Below, piece after piece: positions 8,734-19,473 of a stretch of 64,000 nucleotides of DNA. Both the position numbers and the translations under genes were made by a program. Source of the DNA: Aquicoccus sp. G2-2 (GTDB lineage Bacteria > Pseudomonadota > Alphaproteobacteria > Rhodobacterales > Rhodobacteraceae); contig NZ_JAYDCK010000003.1 of assembly GCF_034555965.1 (NCBI RefSeq), positions 3,100,001 through 3,164,000 of the forward strand. The letters run 5' to 3'. The notes under the pieces were generated by a model. The model saw only the letters and a list, made by a program, of their open reading frames with translations. It was not told where the DNA came from and searched no databases. The first letter of the stretch is position 1; every line of letters begins with the position of its first letter.

Positions 8734-8907
8734 TGGATGATCTCCTTGTCGGTTTCTTTTGATGGAAAGCGTGGCAAGGTCAACCCTGTGAGGTTATGCG
8801 TTTCTTGACGTTGCAGGGCATTCGCCTAGGTTGGGTCGGATGGCGATGAATGACGGGGCAAGGTGTATGTTGGCGCGAATGCAGAACGGCTTTGAGGCTT
8901 TGCCGCA

Positions 8908-10131
8908 ATGGCGCTGACGCGTTCGATTTCGCTGGGGGCCTATCTTGCGTTGGCGCGGCGGGACGGGCAGGCCCGCCTGGACTTCGCCATGCAGCGGCCT
9001 GTTGGCACGTTGCTTTGGGGCCATGCGACATCGCCAGCGCGCGCGCGCGCACTTCTTCAGATCGCGCGGCTTTTGAGAAGCCAGCGGCCTGACTTGAACC
9101 TGCTGATCACTTCACCGCCAAAGGTGAACAGGCCCGATCACCTGCGCAGTCAGGACTTCTGGCAGGCGCTGCCGGATGACACATTGCAGGCAGGGGACGC
9201 TTTTCTCGATCACTGGCGCCCGGATATTTGCCTTTGGACCGGTGGGCAATTTAGACCGGCACTTTTGCATCTGATGGCAAAACGACATTTGCCTGCATTT
9301 TTGATCGACGCCAGTGAAGATGATCTTAACGCCGCGCACCAACGCTGGTTGCCGGATTTGGCGCGCGCGAGCGTGGAGGCGTTTGGGACCTGTTTTGCCC
9401 GCAATGGCACGGCGGCACAGATCCTGCGGCGGCTTGGCGTTCCGCGCGAGGAGATCGAAGTTACCGGGCCATTGCAGGAAGGTAGTGGGGCGCTTGGATG
9501 TAACGACACGGAGCGCGATGAGTTGGCGCAAATTTTTGCCGGTCGCCCGGTATGGTTGGCTGCAATGGTGCAGCGCAGCGAGCTTGAGGCCGTCATTGCC
9601 GCGCATATCCAAGTGAGCCGCAGAGCAATTCGCCTAATGCTGATCCTGGTGCCGGATGATGAGACAGACGGAGGGGAATTTGCTGATTTCTTGCGGGCAG
9701 AAGGGTTGAACGTGGCAGTTTGGTCTCGTGGCGATATACCGGATGAGACGACGCAGGTTTTGTTGGCGGATACATGGGGCGAGATGGGGCTTTGGTATCG
9801 TTTGGCACCCCTGACCTTCATGGGTTCTTCACTGGACAAGAGCAGCGATGGGCGCGATCCGTATGAACCGGCGGCACTTGGTTCGGCCATTCTTTACGGG
9901 CCGAATGTGAGCCGATACCTTTCGGCCTATTCACGTTTTGCCCGTGCCGGTGCGGCGCGAATCGTCAAGGATACCAGCAGTTTGGCAACAGCGGTCCAGC
10001 AACTGCTTGCACCGGATCAGGCGGCGCTCATGGCGGCGGCTGGGTGGCAGGCGGCATCGGAAGGAGCAGAGGTGACAGACAAGGTGACGGCGCTGGTGCA
10101 TGATGTGCTTGACGTCATGGAGGCGAACTGA
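8908..10131 (+). CDS. waaA: 3-deoxy-D-manno-octulosonic acid (Kdo) transferase-like
   Basis: This 407-residue glycosyltransferase probably adds Kdo to lipid A precursors at the inner membrane. It resembles WaaA in FGTCFARNGTAAQILRRLG, VTGPLQEG, and the C-terminal MGSSLDKSSDGRDPYEPAALG (family consensus near GGSL..GGHNPLEPA). The usual N-terminal membrane anchor is not obvious. The stop overlaps the lpxK start by one base (TGATG), a pairing that supports the lipid A assignment. Sequence divergence from classical WaaA lowers confidence in exact specificity. Confidence 0.75.
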   Translation: MALTRSISLGAYLALARRDGQARLDFAMQRPVGTLLWGHATSPARARALLQIARLLRSQRPDLNLLITSPPKVNRPDHLRSQDFWQALPDDTLQAGDAFLDHWRPDICLWTGGQFRPALLHLMAKRHLPAFLIDASEDDLNAAHQRWLPDLARASVEAFGTCFARNGTAAQILRRLGVPREEIEVTGPLQEGSGALGCNDTERDELAQIFAGRPVWLAAMVQRSELEAVIAAHIQVSRRAIRLMLILVPDDETDGGEFADFLRAEGLNVAVWSRGDIPDETTQVLLADTWGEMGLWYRLAPLTFMGSSLDKSSDGRDPYEPAALGSAILYGPNVSRYLSAYSRFARAGAARIVKDTSSLATAVQQLLAPDQAALMAAAGWQAASEGAEVTDKVTALVHDVLDVMEAN

Positions 10132-11129
10132 TGCGGGCGCCGGATTTCTGGTTCAACCCACCCGCGCGGCCGGGTTGGCAAGCGCGCCTGCTGGCGCCGG
10201 TTGGGGCGGTATATGCGCGCGCCACGGCGCGGCGGGTGGCGCACAAGGGGGCGCGGGTCAGCTGCCCGGTGATTTGCGTTGGCAACATCAATGCGGGGGG
10301 CACCGGCAAGACGCCAACGGTGATCGCGCTGGCCCAGAGGTTGCAGGCTGCCGGACTGAATGTACACGCAGTTTCAAAGGGATATGGCGGCACGCTGGAA
10401 GGGCCAGAGCAGGTTGATGAGCGCCGCCATCGAGCGGCAGAGACAGGCGATGAGCCACTGTTGCTGGCCGCGTTCCTGCCGGTCTGGGTGGCGAAGGATC
10501 GGCTTGCCGGATGCCGGGCGGCGGCGGGGGCGGGGGCGGAGGTTATTGTTCTGGACGATGGGCATCAGAATCCGGCGGTCGAGAAGGATCTGAGCCTAGT
10601 CGTGGTTGATGCAGGGCAGGGTTTTGGCAACGCGCGTTGCATCCCGGCGGGGCCACTCAGAGAGCCGGTTGAGGCCGGGCTGGCGCGGGCGGATGCGGTG
10701 CTTTCCATCGGGCCATCGGACGCGCAGATTGCCTTTGAAAAGCAATGGGGTAGCATGGTAACGCTGCCGCATATGAAAGGCGCGCTGATACCGTTGCAGA
10801 TGGGCATGGACTGGACCGGAATGCGCTGTATCGCCTTTGCCGGGATCGGCCAACCTGCCAAGTTCTTCCGAACGCTGAAAGGACTCGGCGCGGAGATCAT
10901 CGAGGCACATGCGCTCGACGATCATCAGGCGCTTAGCCCGGCTTTGCTCAACCGATTGATAATGCAGGCAAAAGCCAAGGGCGCGCAGTTGGTGACGACG
11001 GAAAAAGATGCGGTTCGCTTGCCGATGGAATTGCGCGCGCAGGTGATCAGTCTGCCGGTGCGGCTGGAGCTGGAGGACTGGACGACGCTTGATAGGCTTA
11101 TCGAGACATTGATGGAGCGTCCCGCTTAG
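10131..11129 (+). CDS. lpxK: Tetraacyldisaccharide 4'-kinase
   Basis: LpxK phosphorylates the 4' position of the lipid A disaccharide. The P-loop is VGNINAGGTGKTPTVIAL. Family motifs SKGYGG, DEPLLLA and LDDGHQNPAV follow in order, and TTEKDAVRLP lies near the C-terminus. The length, 332 residues, is normal. It is coupled to the Kdo transferase by a one-base overlap. Confidence 0.93.
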   Translation: MRAPDFWFNPPARPGWQARLLAPVGAVYARATARRVAHKGARVSCPVICVGNINAGGTGKTPTVIALAQRLQAAGLNVHAVSKGYGGTLEGPEQVDERRHRAAETGDEPLLLAAFLPVWVAKDRLAGCRAAAGAGAEVIVLDDGHQNPAVEKDLSLVVVDAGQGFGNARCIPAGPLREPVEAGLARADAVLSIGPSDAQIAFEKQWGSMVTLPHMKGALIPLQMGMDWTGMRCIAFAGIGQPAKFFRTLKGLGAEIIEAHALDDHQALSPALLNRLIMQAKAKGAQLVTTEKDAVRLPMELRAQVISLPVRLELEDWTTLDRLIETLMERPA

Positions 11130-11340
11130 TTAATGATGCAAGAGGTGCCGGAACACGGATGTATGCCCGCCCGTCTGCACCTTGGCTGCTTTGCGTATGG
11201 CGTGAAACGGCGATTTCGTTAAAATCAGTTAAGTTAATGCGCTGCGCGGTGCGCCGGGATTTCGGCAACGGGCATGGTTGGGCCAAACGCGGGATATGGA
11301 TATTTTTGGCAAAATGAAGCGGGGGCGTCGTGCCCGGTTT

Positions 11341-12456
11341 TCAGTCGTTGTCCTGACCGAGCTTGGGGGAGGCGCGATCAAGCGCGAGATCGGCCCCGGA
11401 GAAGCGGAATGGTGAGCGCACACCGGGAAGACCTTCGGGCGCGATCTGCATTCCGCGCGCCTGCACCTGCGGGTCGGCAAAGACATCGGCCATATCGTTG
11501 ATCGGCCCGGCGGGGATGCCGTGGTCTTCGCAGGCGGCGAGCAGGTCGGCCTTGGGCCGTTTGCGGGTTTCGGTCAGCAGCCGGTCGATCATTTCGGGGC
11601 GGTTTTGCACCCGGTCGGCGTTTTTCAGGAATTTCGGATCACTGGCCATGTCATCAAGGCCAAGCAGCGCGCAAAGGCGTTGATACTGAGCGTCGTTGCC
11701 GGTGGCGATGATGATGTAGCCATCGGCGCAATCGAACACCTGATAGGGGGTCAGATTGGGGTGATAATTGCCGGTGCGCCCCGGCGGCGTGCCGGTGGCA
11801 AGGTAGTTGAGCGTCTGGTTGGCCATGGCGGACACCGCGCAATCGAGCAGCGCCATGTCGATATGTTGCCCCAGCCCGGTGCGGGTGCGTTGATGCAAAG
11901 CGGCAAGGATGCCGGAGACGGAATAAAGCCCGGTGAACAGGTCGGTGATGGCCACGCCCGCGCGTTGTGGCTGGCCATCGGGTTCGCCGGTGATCGACAT
12001 GAAGCCGGACATGCCTTGGATGATGTAATCATACCCGGCGCGGTGGGCATATGGCCCGGTCTGCCCGAAGCCGGTGATCGAGCAATAGATCAGCGCCGGG
12101 TTCAGGGCTTTCATGCTGTCGTAGTCGAGCCCGTATTTGGCCAGCCCGCCGAGCTTGAAATTCTCGATCAGGATATCGGCATCCTTGATCAGCTCTTTTA
12201 GCCGGGCGAGATCATCCGCATCGCGGAAATCGACGGTGATTGAGGATTTGCCACGATTGCAGGAATGGAAATAGGCCGCAGAGGTATCGCCGTCACGCTC
12301 AACAAAGGGCGGGCCCCATTGGCGGGTATCGTCCCCGCCGGGGGCTTCGACCTTGATCACCTCGGCGCCGAGATCGGCCAGCGTTTGCCCCGCCCATGGT
12401 CCGGCGAGGATGCGCGCCAGTTCAACGACCTTCAGTCCGGCAAGTGGCGTTTCCAT
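11341..12456 (-). CDS. CaiB/BaiF-family (class III) CoA transferase
   Basis: The product is 371 residues and moves CoA between carboxylic acids; the substrate is unknown. The N-terminus has GLKVVELARILAGPWAGQ and DLGAEVIKVEAP, classic for the family. The catalytic aspartate is probably Asp172 in ITDLFTGLYS. C-terminal PAGPIND is also typical. Its start overlaps the stop of the upstream dsbA-like gene by one base, so the two are probably cotranscribed, although no functional link is evident. Confidence 0.88.
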   Translation of the reverse strand: METPLAGLKVVELARILAGPWAGQTLADLGAEVIKVEAPGGDDTRQWGPPFVERDGDTSAAYFHSCNRGKSSITVDFRDADDLARLKELIKDADILIENFKLGGLAKYGLDYDSMKALNPALIYCSITGFGQTGPYAHRAGYDYIIQGMSGFMSITGEPDGQPQRAGVAITDLFTGLYSVSGILAALHQRTRTGLGQHIDMALLDCAVSAMANQTLNYLATGTPPGRTGNYHPNLTPYQVFDCADGYIIIATGNDAQYQRLCALLGLDDMASDPKFLKNADRVQNRPEMIDRLLTETRKRPKADLLAACEDHGIPAGPINDMADVFADPQVQARGMQIAPEGLPGVRSPFRFSGADLALDRASPKLGQDND

Positions 12457-13142
12457 TACGAGCCCAATTTTGCGTCGATGATTTTCTTGAGTTCGGCCCA
12501 GGACATGTTGGAGTGCTTTTCACCGTCGATGATGAGCGTCGGTGTGCCTTCGATCTTGTCCTTCTCGACATTGGCTTGATACCAGTTGACCAGCGCCTTG
12601 GCCTTGGCGCCGTCTTCCATGCAGGCTTTCATCTGATCTTCGGGCAGGCCAGCGATCTTGCCCAGCTTGCGCAGGTTGGCAGCCAGTTTGACGGGATCGT
12701 TCGAATTGAGCCAGTCGTTCTGCTTGGAATAGATCAGATCGGCAATGCCGAAGAAGCGTTCCGGCTCGCACCGGGCCAGCATCGCAGCCCAGAGGCCGAT
12801 GCGGTCGAAATAGACATCGCGGTAGATGAAACGGACCTTGCCGGTGTCGATGTAATCGGCCTTGAGCTTGAGATACTGATCATCGTGGAAGGCCGCACAA
12901 TGCGGGCAGGTGAAGGAGGCGTATTCCATCACGGTGACCGGCGCATCCTCCGCCCCGAGCGTCATTTCATGGATGACCGGTTTTTCAGCGGGCGCTGCCG
13001 CTTCCTCGGGGGCTTTGGCCGTCTCGGCAGGGGCGGCGGTTTGTGCGGTGGTCGTTGTCGCGGCATCGTCGGCCCATGTGGCGGGTGCGATGAGCGCAAG
13101 TGTGGCGGCAATGGCGGCGGCACGAAGCGGGAGGTTGATCAT
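12456..13142 (-). CDS. DsbA-like periplasmic thiol oxidoreductase
   Basis: The 228-residue protein starts with a signal peptide (residues 1-24) and an Ala/Thr/Glu-rich linker to about residue 57. The thioredoxin fold follows, with the active site CPHC at 79-82 and the cis-proline loop GTPTLI near the C-terminus. It probably forms disulfides in exported proteins. The start overlaps the end of the DUF721 gene by four bases, and the three minus-strand genes here look like one transcript. Confidence 0.88.
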   Translation of the reverse strand: MINLPLRAAAIAATLALIAPATWADDAATTTTAQTAAPAETAKAPEEAAAPAEKPVIHEMTLGAEDAPVTVMEYASFTCPHCAAFHDDQYLKLKADYIDTGKVRFIYRDVYFDRIGLWAAMLARCEPERFFGIADLIYSKQNDWLNSNDPVKLAANLRKLGKIAGLPEDQMKACMEDGAKAKALVNWYQANVEKDKIEGTPTLIIDGEKHSNMSWAELKKIIDAKLGS

Positions 13143-13669
13143 TCAGACGGCCCTTTCTGGCGTTTGGATTTCAATAGGACGTTTTCGCCCAGAGTTTCAA
13201 GCGCATGGCGCAAGCCTTCATCGGTGATCGGCTGTGCGGCGCGTATGGCGGATTGCTTGATGAGTGGATCGGGCGGTGCCTCTGCCGGTTTGGCGGGGCG
13301 ATGGGCAAAGCTTGCCTGCCCCTCGGCAAAGCCGGTGGCGTGGGTCTGGGTGATGCGGATGCGCGAAATGGCGTTATAGCCGTAAACCGCGTTGACCCGT
13401 TCGCGCAGTTTCTCTTTCTGCATTTCGAGCATCGGCGCGTTGGCGCCAGTGGTGAGCAGCGACAGTGTTGCACCGAAGCCCTGCCTTGTATGGGAAACCT
13501 CAACCGGGCGGGAGATTTCGGCGATGGCCTCACCGGCGATTTCGGGCCAATGGGTGAGCAGCCTTGAGACGGCAAAGCCACGCGTTTCCCCGGCCTTGCG
13601 GACCTGACCGGAGAGGATTTTCGAGGCGCGGGCGAACCCCCTGCCTTGTTTGCGTTTCTGCGGCGTCAT
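13139..13669 (-). CDS. DUF721 (DciA-like) protein
   Basis: The protein has 176 residues. The N-terminal part carries the DUF721 pattern LTHWPEIAGEAIAEISRPVEV, followed by a basic, probably disordered C-terminus. Some DUF721 proteins (DciA) help load the replicative helicase; that role is inferred here. The ATG at 13669 is preferred to a start 90 bases upstream because the family normally begins with a short basic segment. It is divergent from mutY. Confidence 0.75.
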   Translation of the reverse strand: MTPQKRKQGRGFARASKILSGQVRKAGETRGFAVSRLLTHWPEIAGEAIAEISRPVEVSHTRQGFGATLSLLTTGANAPMLEMQKEKLRERVNAVYGYNAISRIRITQTHATGFAEGQASFAHRPAKPAEAPPDPLIKQSAIRAAQPITDEGLRHALETLGENVLLKSKRQKGPSE

Positions 13670-13764
13670 CTGCGTTCCCTTGGTTCCGGGGTAATTTAGT
13701 GGCAGAGGAGGCCGGGGAACAGGAAAAACCGGCGAAAGAGGATAACAGCTGCGTGACAAGGCAA

Positions 13765-14805
13765 ATGCATCAGAGGGCCGCCGACCTGCTTGAGTGGTAT
13801 GACACCCATGCGCGGGCGTTGCCGTGGCGGGTGCCGCCGGGGGCGGGCGTGCGGGCGGATGTTTACCGTGTGTGGCTTTCCGAAGTGATGCTGCAACAGA
13901 CGACCGTGGCCGCCGTGAAGGGCTATTTCGAGCGGTTCACCGCGCGCTGGCCGACGGTCGAGGCCTTGGCGCACGCGCGTGACGAAGACGTGATGGGCGA
14001 ATGGGCGGGCCTTGGCTATTACGCGCGGGCGCGCAACCTTTTGAAATGCGCGCGCGTGGTGACGCAGTGCGGTGGCTTCCCGCAAACACGCGAGGGGTTG
14101 ATGGCGTTGCCGGGAATCGGGCCATACACGGCGGCGGCGATTGCGGCGATTGCTTTTGACGCGCCGGAAGTGGTGGTCGATGGCAATGTCGAGAGGGTGA
14201 TGGCGCGGCTTTATGCGGTGCGCGCGCCATTGCCCGGCGCGAAGGCGGAATTGATCGAAAAAGCGGCTCTAACAACGCCCAAAACGCGCCCTGGTGATTA
14301 TGCGCAGGCGGTGATGGATCTGGGGGCGACGCTTTGCACACCGAAGGCACCGGCCTGTGGCATTTGCCCATGGCGGGGCATTTGCGAGGCGCGTGCGCTG
14401 GGCATTGCCGCAAGCCTGCCTGCGCGCAGCCCGAAACAGGCCAAGCCGGTGCGGCGCGGGGTTGCCTATGTCGGGCGGCGGGCGGATGGCGCGTGGTTGC
14501 TGGAACGGCGGCCCGGCAAGGGATTGCTCGGCGGGATGCTGGGCTGGCCCGGCGCGCCGTGGGGCGAGGTGGCGCAAGAGGCCCCGCCGGTGACGGCGGA
14601 TTGGCGCGATATTGGCGCGGAGGCACGCCACACGTTTACTCATTTTCATTTGCGGCTCGCTATCAAGGTGGCCGATCTGCCGATGGAATCTGTGCCAAAT
14701 GCGGCTCTATTCCTGCCGAAATCGGAATTTCGCCCGTCCGATCTTCCGACGGTGATGCGCAAGGTGTTTGACCTTGCCCAAGGCGCGTTTGACGATGGAT
14801 ACTGA
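13765..14805 (+). CDS. mutY: A/G-specific adenine glycosylase
   Basis: MutY removes adenine mispaired with 8-oxoguanine. SEVMLQQTTV holds the catalytic Glu, LPGIGPYTAAAIAAIAF is the helix-hairpin-helix, and VVDGNVERV holds the catalytic Asp. The iron-sulfur cysteines are spaced C-x6-C-x2-C-x5-C (CTPKAPACGICPWRGIC). The C-terminal NUDIX-like domain ends with HTFTHFHLRL. From ATG 13765 it has 346 residues. A GTG at 13753 with AAAGAGG upstream is an equally possible start. Confidence 0.9.
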   Translation: MHQRAADLLEWYDTHARALPWRVPPGAGVRADVYRVWLSEVMLQQTTVAAVKGYFERFTARWPTVEALAHARDEDVMGEWAGLGYYARARNLLKCARVVTQCGGFPQTREGLMALPGIGPYTAAAIAAIAFDAPEVVVDGNVERVMARLYAVRAPLPGAKAELIEKAALTTPKTRPGDYAQAVMDLGATLCTPKAPACGICPWRGICEARALGIAASLPARSPKQAKPVRRGVAYVGRRADGAWLLERRPGKGLLGGMLGWPGAPWGEVAQEAPPVTADWRDIGAEARHTFTHFHLRLAIKVADLPMESVPNAALFLPKSEFRPSDLPTVMRKVFDLAQGAFDDGY

Positions 14806-14836
14806 ACGGGAAGTGCCGCAAAGGAGTGCGTTCCCA

Positions 14837-16003
14837 ATGACCGGGCAAGATATGTCCCGCCCTTCTGCCTTGTTGCCGTTCTGGCTGAGCTACCTGCTGG
14901 TGCCGCTGGCGTGGGTGAGCGCGGTTTATGGTGGCTGGCTGGTGGTGCTTTTGCCGCTGGTGGCGTGGTGGGTTTTCACCGCGCTTGACGGGTTGTTGGG
15001 CCTCAACGAGGAAAACCCCGACACCGACACGGATGAGGCGGCGCTTTACTGGTATCGGCTTGGCGTGATGGCGTGGGTGCCGGTGCAGTTTGTCACGCTG
15101 TTCGGGGTTATTTTTTACGTGACCCGCTCCGGGCATTTGAATTGGTTAGAGCTTTGGGTGCTGTTTTTCGGGATGGGGGTGATTACCGGCACGGTCGGCA
15201 TCGTTTATGCCCATGAATTGATGCACCAGACCAACAAGGCCGAGCGGTGGCTGGCCGATATCCTGCTGGCTATGGTGCTATATTCGCATTTTAGAAGTGA
15301 GCATCTGTTGGTGCATCATCCTTACGTGGGCACGTCACGCGATACGGTGACGGCGCGTTTTAACGAGAATTTCCATCGGTTTTTTGCGCGGGTGTTGCGC
15401 AGCGGGCCGGGGTCGGCCTTTCGCGCGGAGAAAGAGAAGTTGGCGAAGAGGGGATTGCCGTGGAGCGACAGCCGCAACCCGTTCTGGCGTTACTGGATAC
15501 TGCAGGCGGTGATGCTGTTGCTGGCTTTGGTGCTTGGTGGCTGGGTTGGGTTGCTTCTGTTCATCGTGCAGGCGGGGAGTGCGGTCTGGCAGCTTGAGTT
15601 GACCAATTACGTGGAGCATTACGGGCTGACGCGGAAATATCTGGGCGATGGCCGTTATGAGCATGTAAAGCCGCGCCATAGCTGGAATGCGGCGCACAAG
15701 GCGACGAATTGGTTGCTGATCAACCTGCAACGCCATTCCGATCATCATTACAAACCCGACCGGCGATTTCCGTTGTTGCAGACCTATGCGCCCGCCGACG
15801 CACCGCAACTGCCTTACGGCTATCCGATGATGACGCTGGTCGCAGTTTTGCCGCGGGTCTGGCGCAGGGTGATGAACCCAAGGGTGCAGAAATGGCGCGG
15901 CATGTATTACCCCGAGATCACCGATTGGAGCGGTTACAACAAGCTGCGCCTGCCGGAGCCGGGCGTGCGGAACCGCCCTGAGGCGGGCAGCGCGCAGGGT
16001 TAA
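14837..16003 (+). CDS. alkB: AlkB-type integral-membrane alkane monooxygenase
   Basis: This is a non-haem di-iron hydroxylase of the AlkB/fatty-acid desaturase superfamily, 388 residues with several membrane helices. The histidine clusters are HELMHQ, EHLLVHH and QRHSDHH, plus the AlkB signature NYVEHYGL. The second cluster has Val where AlkB normally has Gly (EHxxGHH), and the first ends in Gln instead of Lys. AAGGAG at 14821-14826 favours the ATG at 14837, just after the mutY stop, over two upstream in-frame ATGs. It probably hydroxylates medium-chain alkanes or similar lipids. Confidence 0.85.
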   Translation: MTGQDMSRPSALLPFWLSYLLVPLAWVSAVYGGWLVVLLPLVAWWVFTALDGLLGLNEENPDTDTDEAALYWYRLGVMAWVPVQFVTLFGVIFYVTRSGHLNWLELWVLFFGMGVITGTVGIVYAHELMHQTNKAERWLADILLAMVLYSHFRSEHLLVHHPYVGTSRDTVTARFNENFHRFFARVLRSGPGSAFRAEKEKLAKRGLPWSDSRNPFWRYWILQAVMLLLALVLGGWVGLLLFIVQAGSAVWQLELTNYVEHYGLTRKYLGDGRYEHVKPRHSWNAAHKATNWLLINLQRHSDHHYKPDRRFPLLQTYAPADAPQLPYGYPMMTLVAVLPRVWRRVMNPRVQKWRGMYYPEITDWSGYNKLRLPEPGVRNRPEAGSAQG

Positions 16004-16016
16004 GCCACAGGCCGCG

Positions 16017-17039
16017 CTATGGCTTTGGCGTGTTGGAAAGCTGACCCGAGACCCATGCCCAGCTTGAGCGGCACATATCATCGAGATCGCGCTCTGCCCG
16101 GAAGCCGAGAAGGGTTTGCGCCAGCGACGGGTCGGCATAATAGGACGGCACATCGCCTTCGCGCCTTGGGGCAATTTCATACGGCAATGCGCGGCCACAG
16201 GCGGCGGAATAGGCGGCGATCACTTCAAGCACCGATATTCCCTTGCCGGTGCCGAGGTTGACGCTGTGCCCGCCCTTGCCTGCCAGCAACGCCTCAAGCG
16301 AAAGCACATGGCCACGGGCCAGATCCTCGACATGGATGTAATCGCGCACGCCGGTGCCGTCAGGCGTGGCGTAATCGGCGCCGAAAATGTTGATGCGGGG
16401 CAACTCGCCGGTGGCGACCTTGGCGATGTAGGGCATCAGGTTGTTGGGAATATCCATCGGGTCTTCGCCAATGAGCGCCGACGCATGGGCACCGACCGGG
16501 TTGAAATAGCGCAATACGCCGAATTGCCATGCCGGGTTGCTCGTGCAAAGCTGCTCCATCATCTGTTCGCAGGCGATTTTGGTATAGCCATAGGGGTTGG
16601 CATAGCGGCGCTCGGCGGTTTCGGGGATGGGTGACATATCCGGGTCGCCATAGATCGTGGCGGATGATGAAAACACCAGCCGGTTGGTGCCGGATTGCTC
16701 CATCGCGCGCAGCACGTTGATGAAGCCGCCGATATTGGCGTTGAAATAGGTCAGCGGTTCGCGCATCGATTCGCCAACCGCCTTGCGGGCAGCGAAATGC
16801 ACCACGGCATCAAAGCTGTTGTCGGCAAAAAGCCGCATCACCGCCGGTGCGTCACACACATCGCAGAGGTGATGTTCGACCGGCGCGCCGGTGAGTGTTT
16901 CCAGCCGGTTCAGAACGGTGGGGCGGGAGTTGGAGAAATTGTCGAGAATGGCGACATCATGGCCTGCCGCCTTGAGTGCGACATAGGTATGCGAGCCGAT
17001 ATAGCCCGCCCCGCCGGTCAGAAGAATGCGCGCCGTCAT
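16017..17039 (-). CDS. galE: UDP-glucose 4-epimerase
   Basis: GalE interconverts UDP-glucose and UDP-galactose for surface polysaccharides. The NAD-binding site is ILLTGGAGYIGSHT at the N-terminus. SSSATIYG and YGYTK provide the Ser and Tyr-x3-Lys catalytic residues, and VRDYIHVEDLA is also conserved. The start at 17039 gives 340 residues; an upstream in-frame ATG adds only an unconserved tail. It converges with the alkB-like gene. Confidence 0.92.
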   Translation of the reverse strand: MTARILLTGGAGYIGSHTYVALKAAGHDVAILDNFSNSRPTVLNRLETLTGAPVEHHLCDVCDAPAVMRLFADNSFDAVVHFAARKAVGESMREPLTYFNANIGGFINVLRAMEQSGTNRLVFSSSATIYGDPDMSPIPETAERRYANPYGYTKIACEQMMEQLCTSNPAWQFGVLRYFNPVGAHASALIGEDPMDIPNNLMPYIAKVATGELPRINIFGADYATPDGTGVRDYIHVEDLARGHVLSLEALLAGKGGHSVNLGTGKGISVLEVIAAYSAACGRALPYEIAPRREGDVPSYYADPSLAQTLLGFRAERDLDDMCRSSWAWVSGQLSNTPKP

Positions 17040-17547
17040 CAGGGGCGTCTTGCGTGAAGGGGGTGGATCATTGGAGGTGCTCGTGGTTGCAGGCAGGGTC
17101 AAGCCCTTCCTAGACCGTTTCGCGGTGATTTTGAATCGGTAATTCAGCAGGGAAATGGCGCGTGCTGTTTGGGAGGGAGGCGGGAGTAGTGATGTAGCGC
17201 GAATGTTCGCTCGCGCCCCAGCTAGCGAAAGCCACGCGTCGACGGGCCGCGGTGCGGCGATCTCACTGATGAATGACGCGCTTTATGGCAACCCCATCCG
17301 CGCGCGATCAGTACGTTGTGCGCACGATAGCCAAATCGCCGTGCCGGGGGCGGCCCGGCGATGCGCGGCGGCCTTCGGCCTTGATTCCGCGCTTGGCAAA
17401 TGAATGTCGGAAACCGGGTGAGTTGGCCAGACGTCAGAAGACCAGATTTCCCCCATAAAAAAAGCCCCGCATCCCAAAGGGCGCGGGGCAGGTGTAGTGC
17501 CGGGCTTCAAGCCACAGGCACCGGCGGTGTTCGGGAATGTTCGGGGT
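17040..17547. other. Intergenic region between galE and ccrM
   Basis: These 508 bases hold the galE leader and the 3' region of ccrM. I see one clear element, the ccrM terminator at 17457-17489, and a small GGCCTTCGGCC hairpin near 17370. Short open frames here lack ribosome sites and recognisable motifs, so I do not call a gene. Confidence 0.5.
17457..17489 (-). terminator. Rho-independent terminator of ccrM
   Basis: On the minus strand GCCCCGC and GCGGGGC form the stem, with inner CCC/GGG pairs, followed by seven T residues. It lies about 60 bases past the ccrM stop. Confidence 0.85.
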
Positions 17548-18744
<1,197 letters not shown>

Positions 18745-18746
<2 letters not shown>

Positions 18747-19376
18747 AGGAGGTTACGTTTTTCTGTTTACACAAGATATTGTGGATGGGTTTGAACGACT
18801 GTCTATGGTGTGGGGTCGCCCCGAGATTTTGAAGCGCCGTCATGTGGCTTTTTGATCCGTAGCCGGCGTTGGTTTCCCAGCCATAGCCGGGGTAGTGTTG
18901 CGCAAGGGTCAACATGCCACGGTCCCGCCAGACTTTCGCCACAATTGAGGCCGCTGAAATCGACACAGACCGCCCATCGCCCTTGACGATGGCTTCAGCC
19001 GAAAGAGCAAGATCACGCGGCAGCATATTGCCGTCGATCAGCACATGATCGGGGGCGAAAGCAGGCCCGCCAGCGCGCGCATCATGGCGAGGTGGGAGGC
19101 GCGCAGGATGTTGATTTCGTCGATTTCCTCGACCGTGGCTTCGCCGATGGACACCTCCGCCACGGCGAAAATCTGATCATAGAGCAGCTCGCGGCGCCGC
19201 GCGGTGAGTTTTTTGGAATCGTTGAGCCCGTCGGGGATGCGGGCCGGATCAAGCACCACGGCGGCGGCTGTAACCGGGCCGGCAAGCGGGCCGCGCCCAA
19301 CCTCATCAACGCCAGCGATGCGGGCAAAGCCACGGGCGCGGGCGGTGGTCTCGAAAGAGTAATCGGGTATGTCCAT
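18745..19376 (-). pseudogene. rnhB: Ribonuclease HII, frameshifted
   Basis: RNase HII cleaves RNA in RNA-DNA hybrids. The 5' part (19376 to about 19056) holds [13 protein letters not shown], with the first two acidic catalytic residues, and LNDSKKL. The 3' part is in another frame (18745-19044) and holds LIDGN and SISAASIVAKVWRD, with the remaining catalytic acids. The break is at a run of five G on the plus strand (19051-19055). A sixth G restores [14 protein letters not shown] and a normal product of about 210 residues. This is either an assembly error or an inactivated gene. Confidence 0.85.
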
Positions 19377-19473
19377 ACCCCTTGATGCAAAAAGTCGAAG
19401 GCAGGGGCAAGCCCTGCCTTCGACCTCTGGTTCCGCTGCAACACTTGGGGCATGTGCTGCGACGGAAGTCCGG

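Noticed and set aside
17155..17403. Possible small gene in the galE-ccrM gap
   Set aside because: No ribosome site, no domain and no hydrophobic or repeated pattern; composition looks like non-coding DNA.
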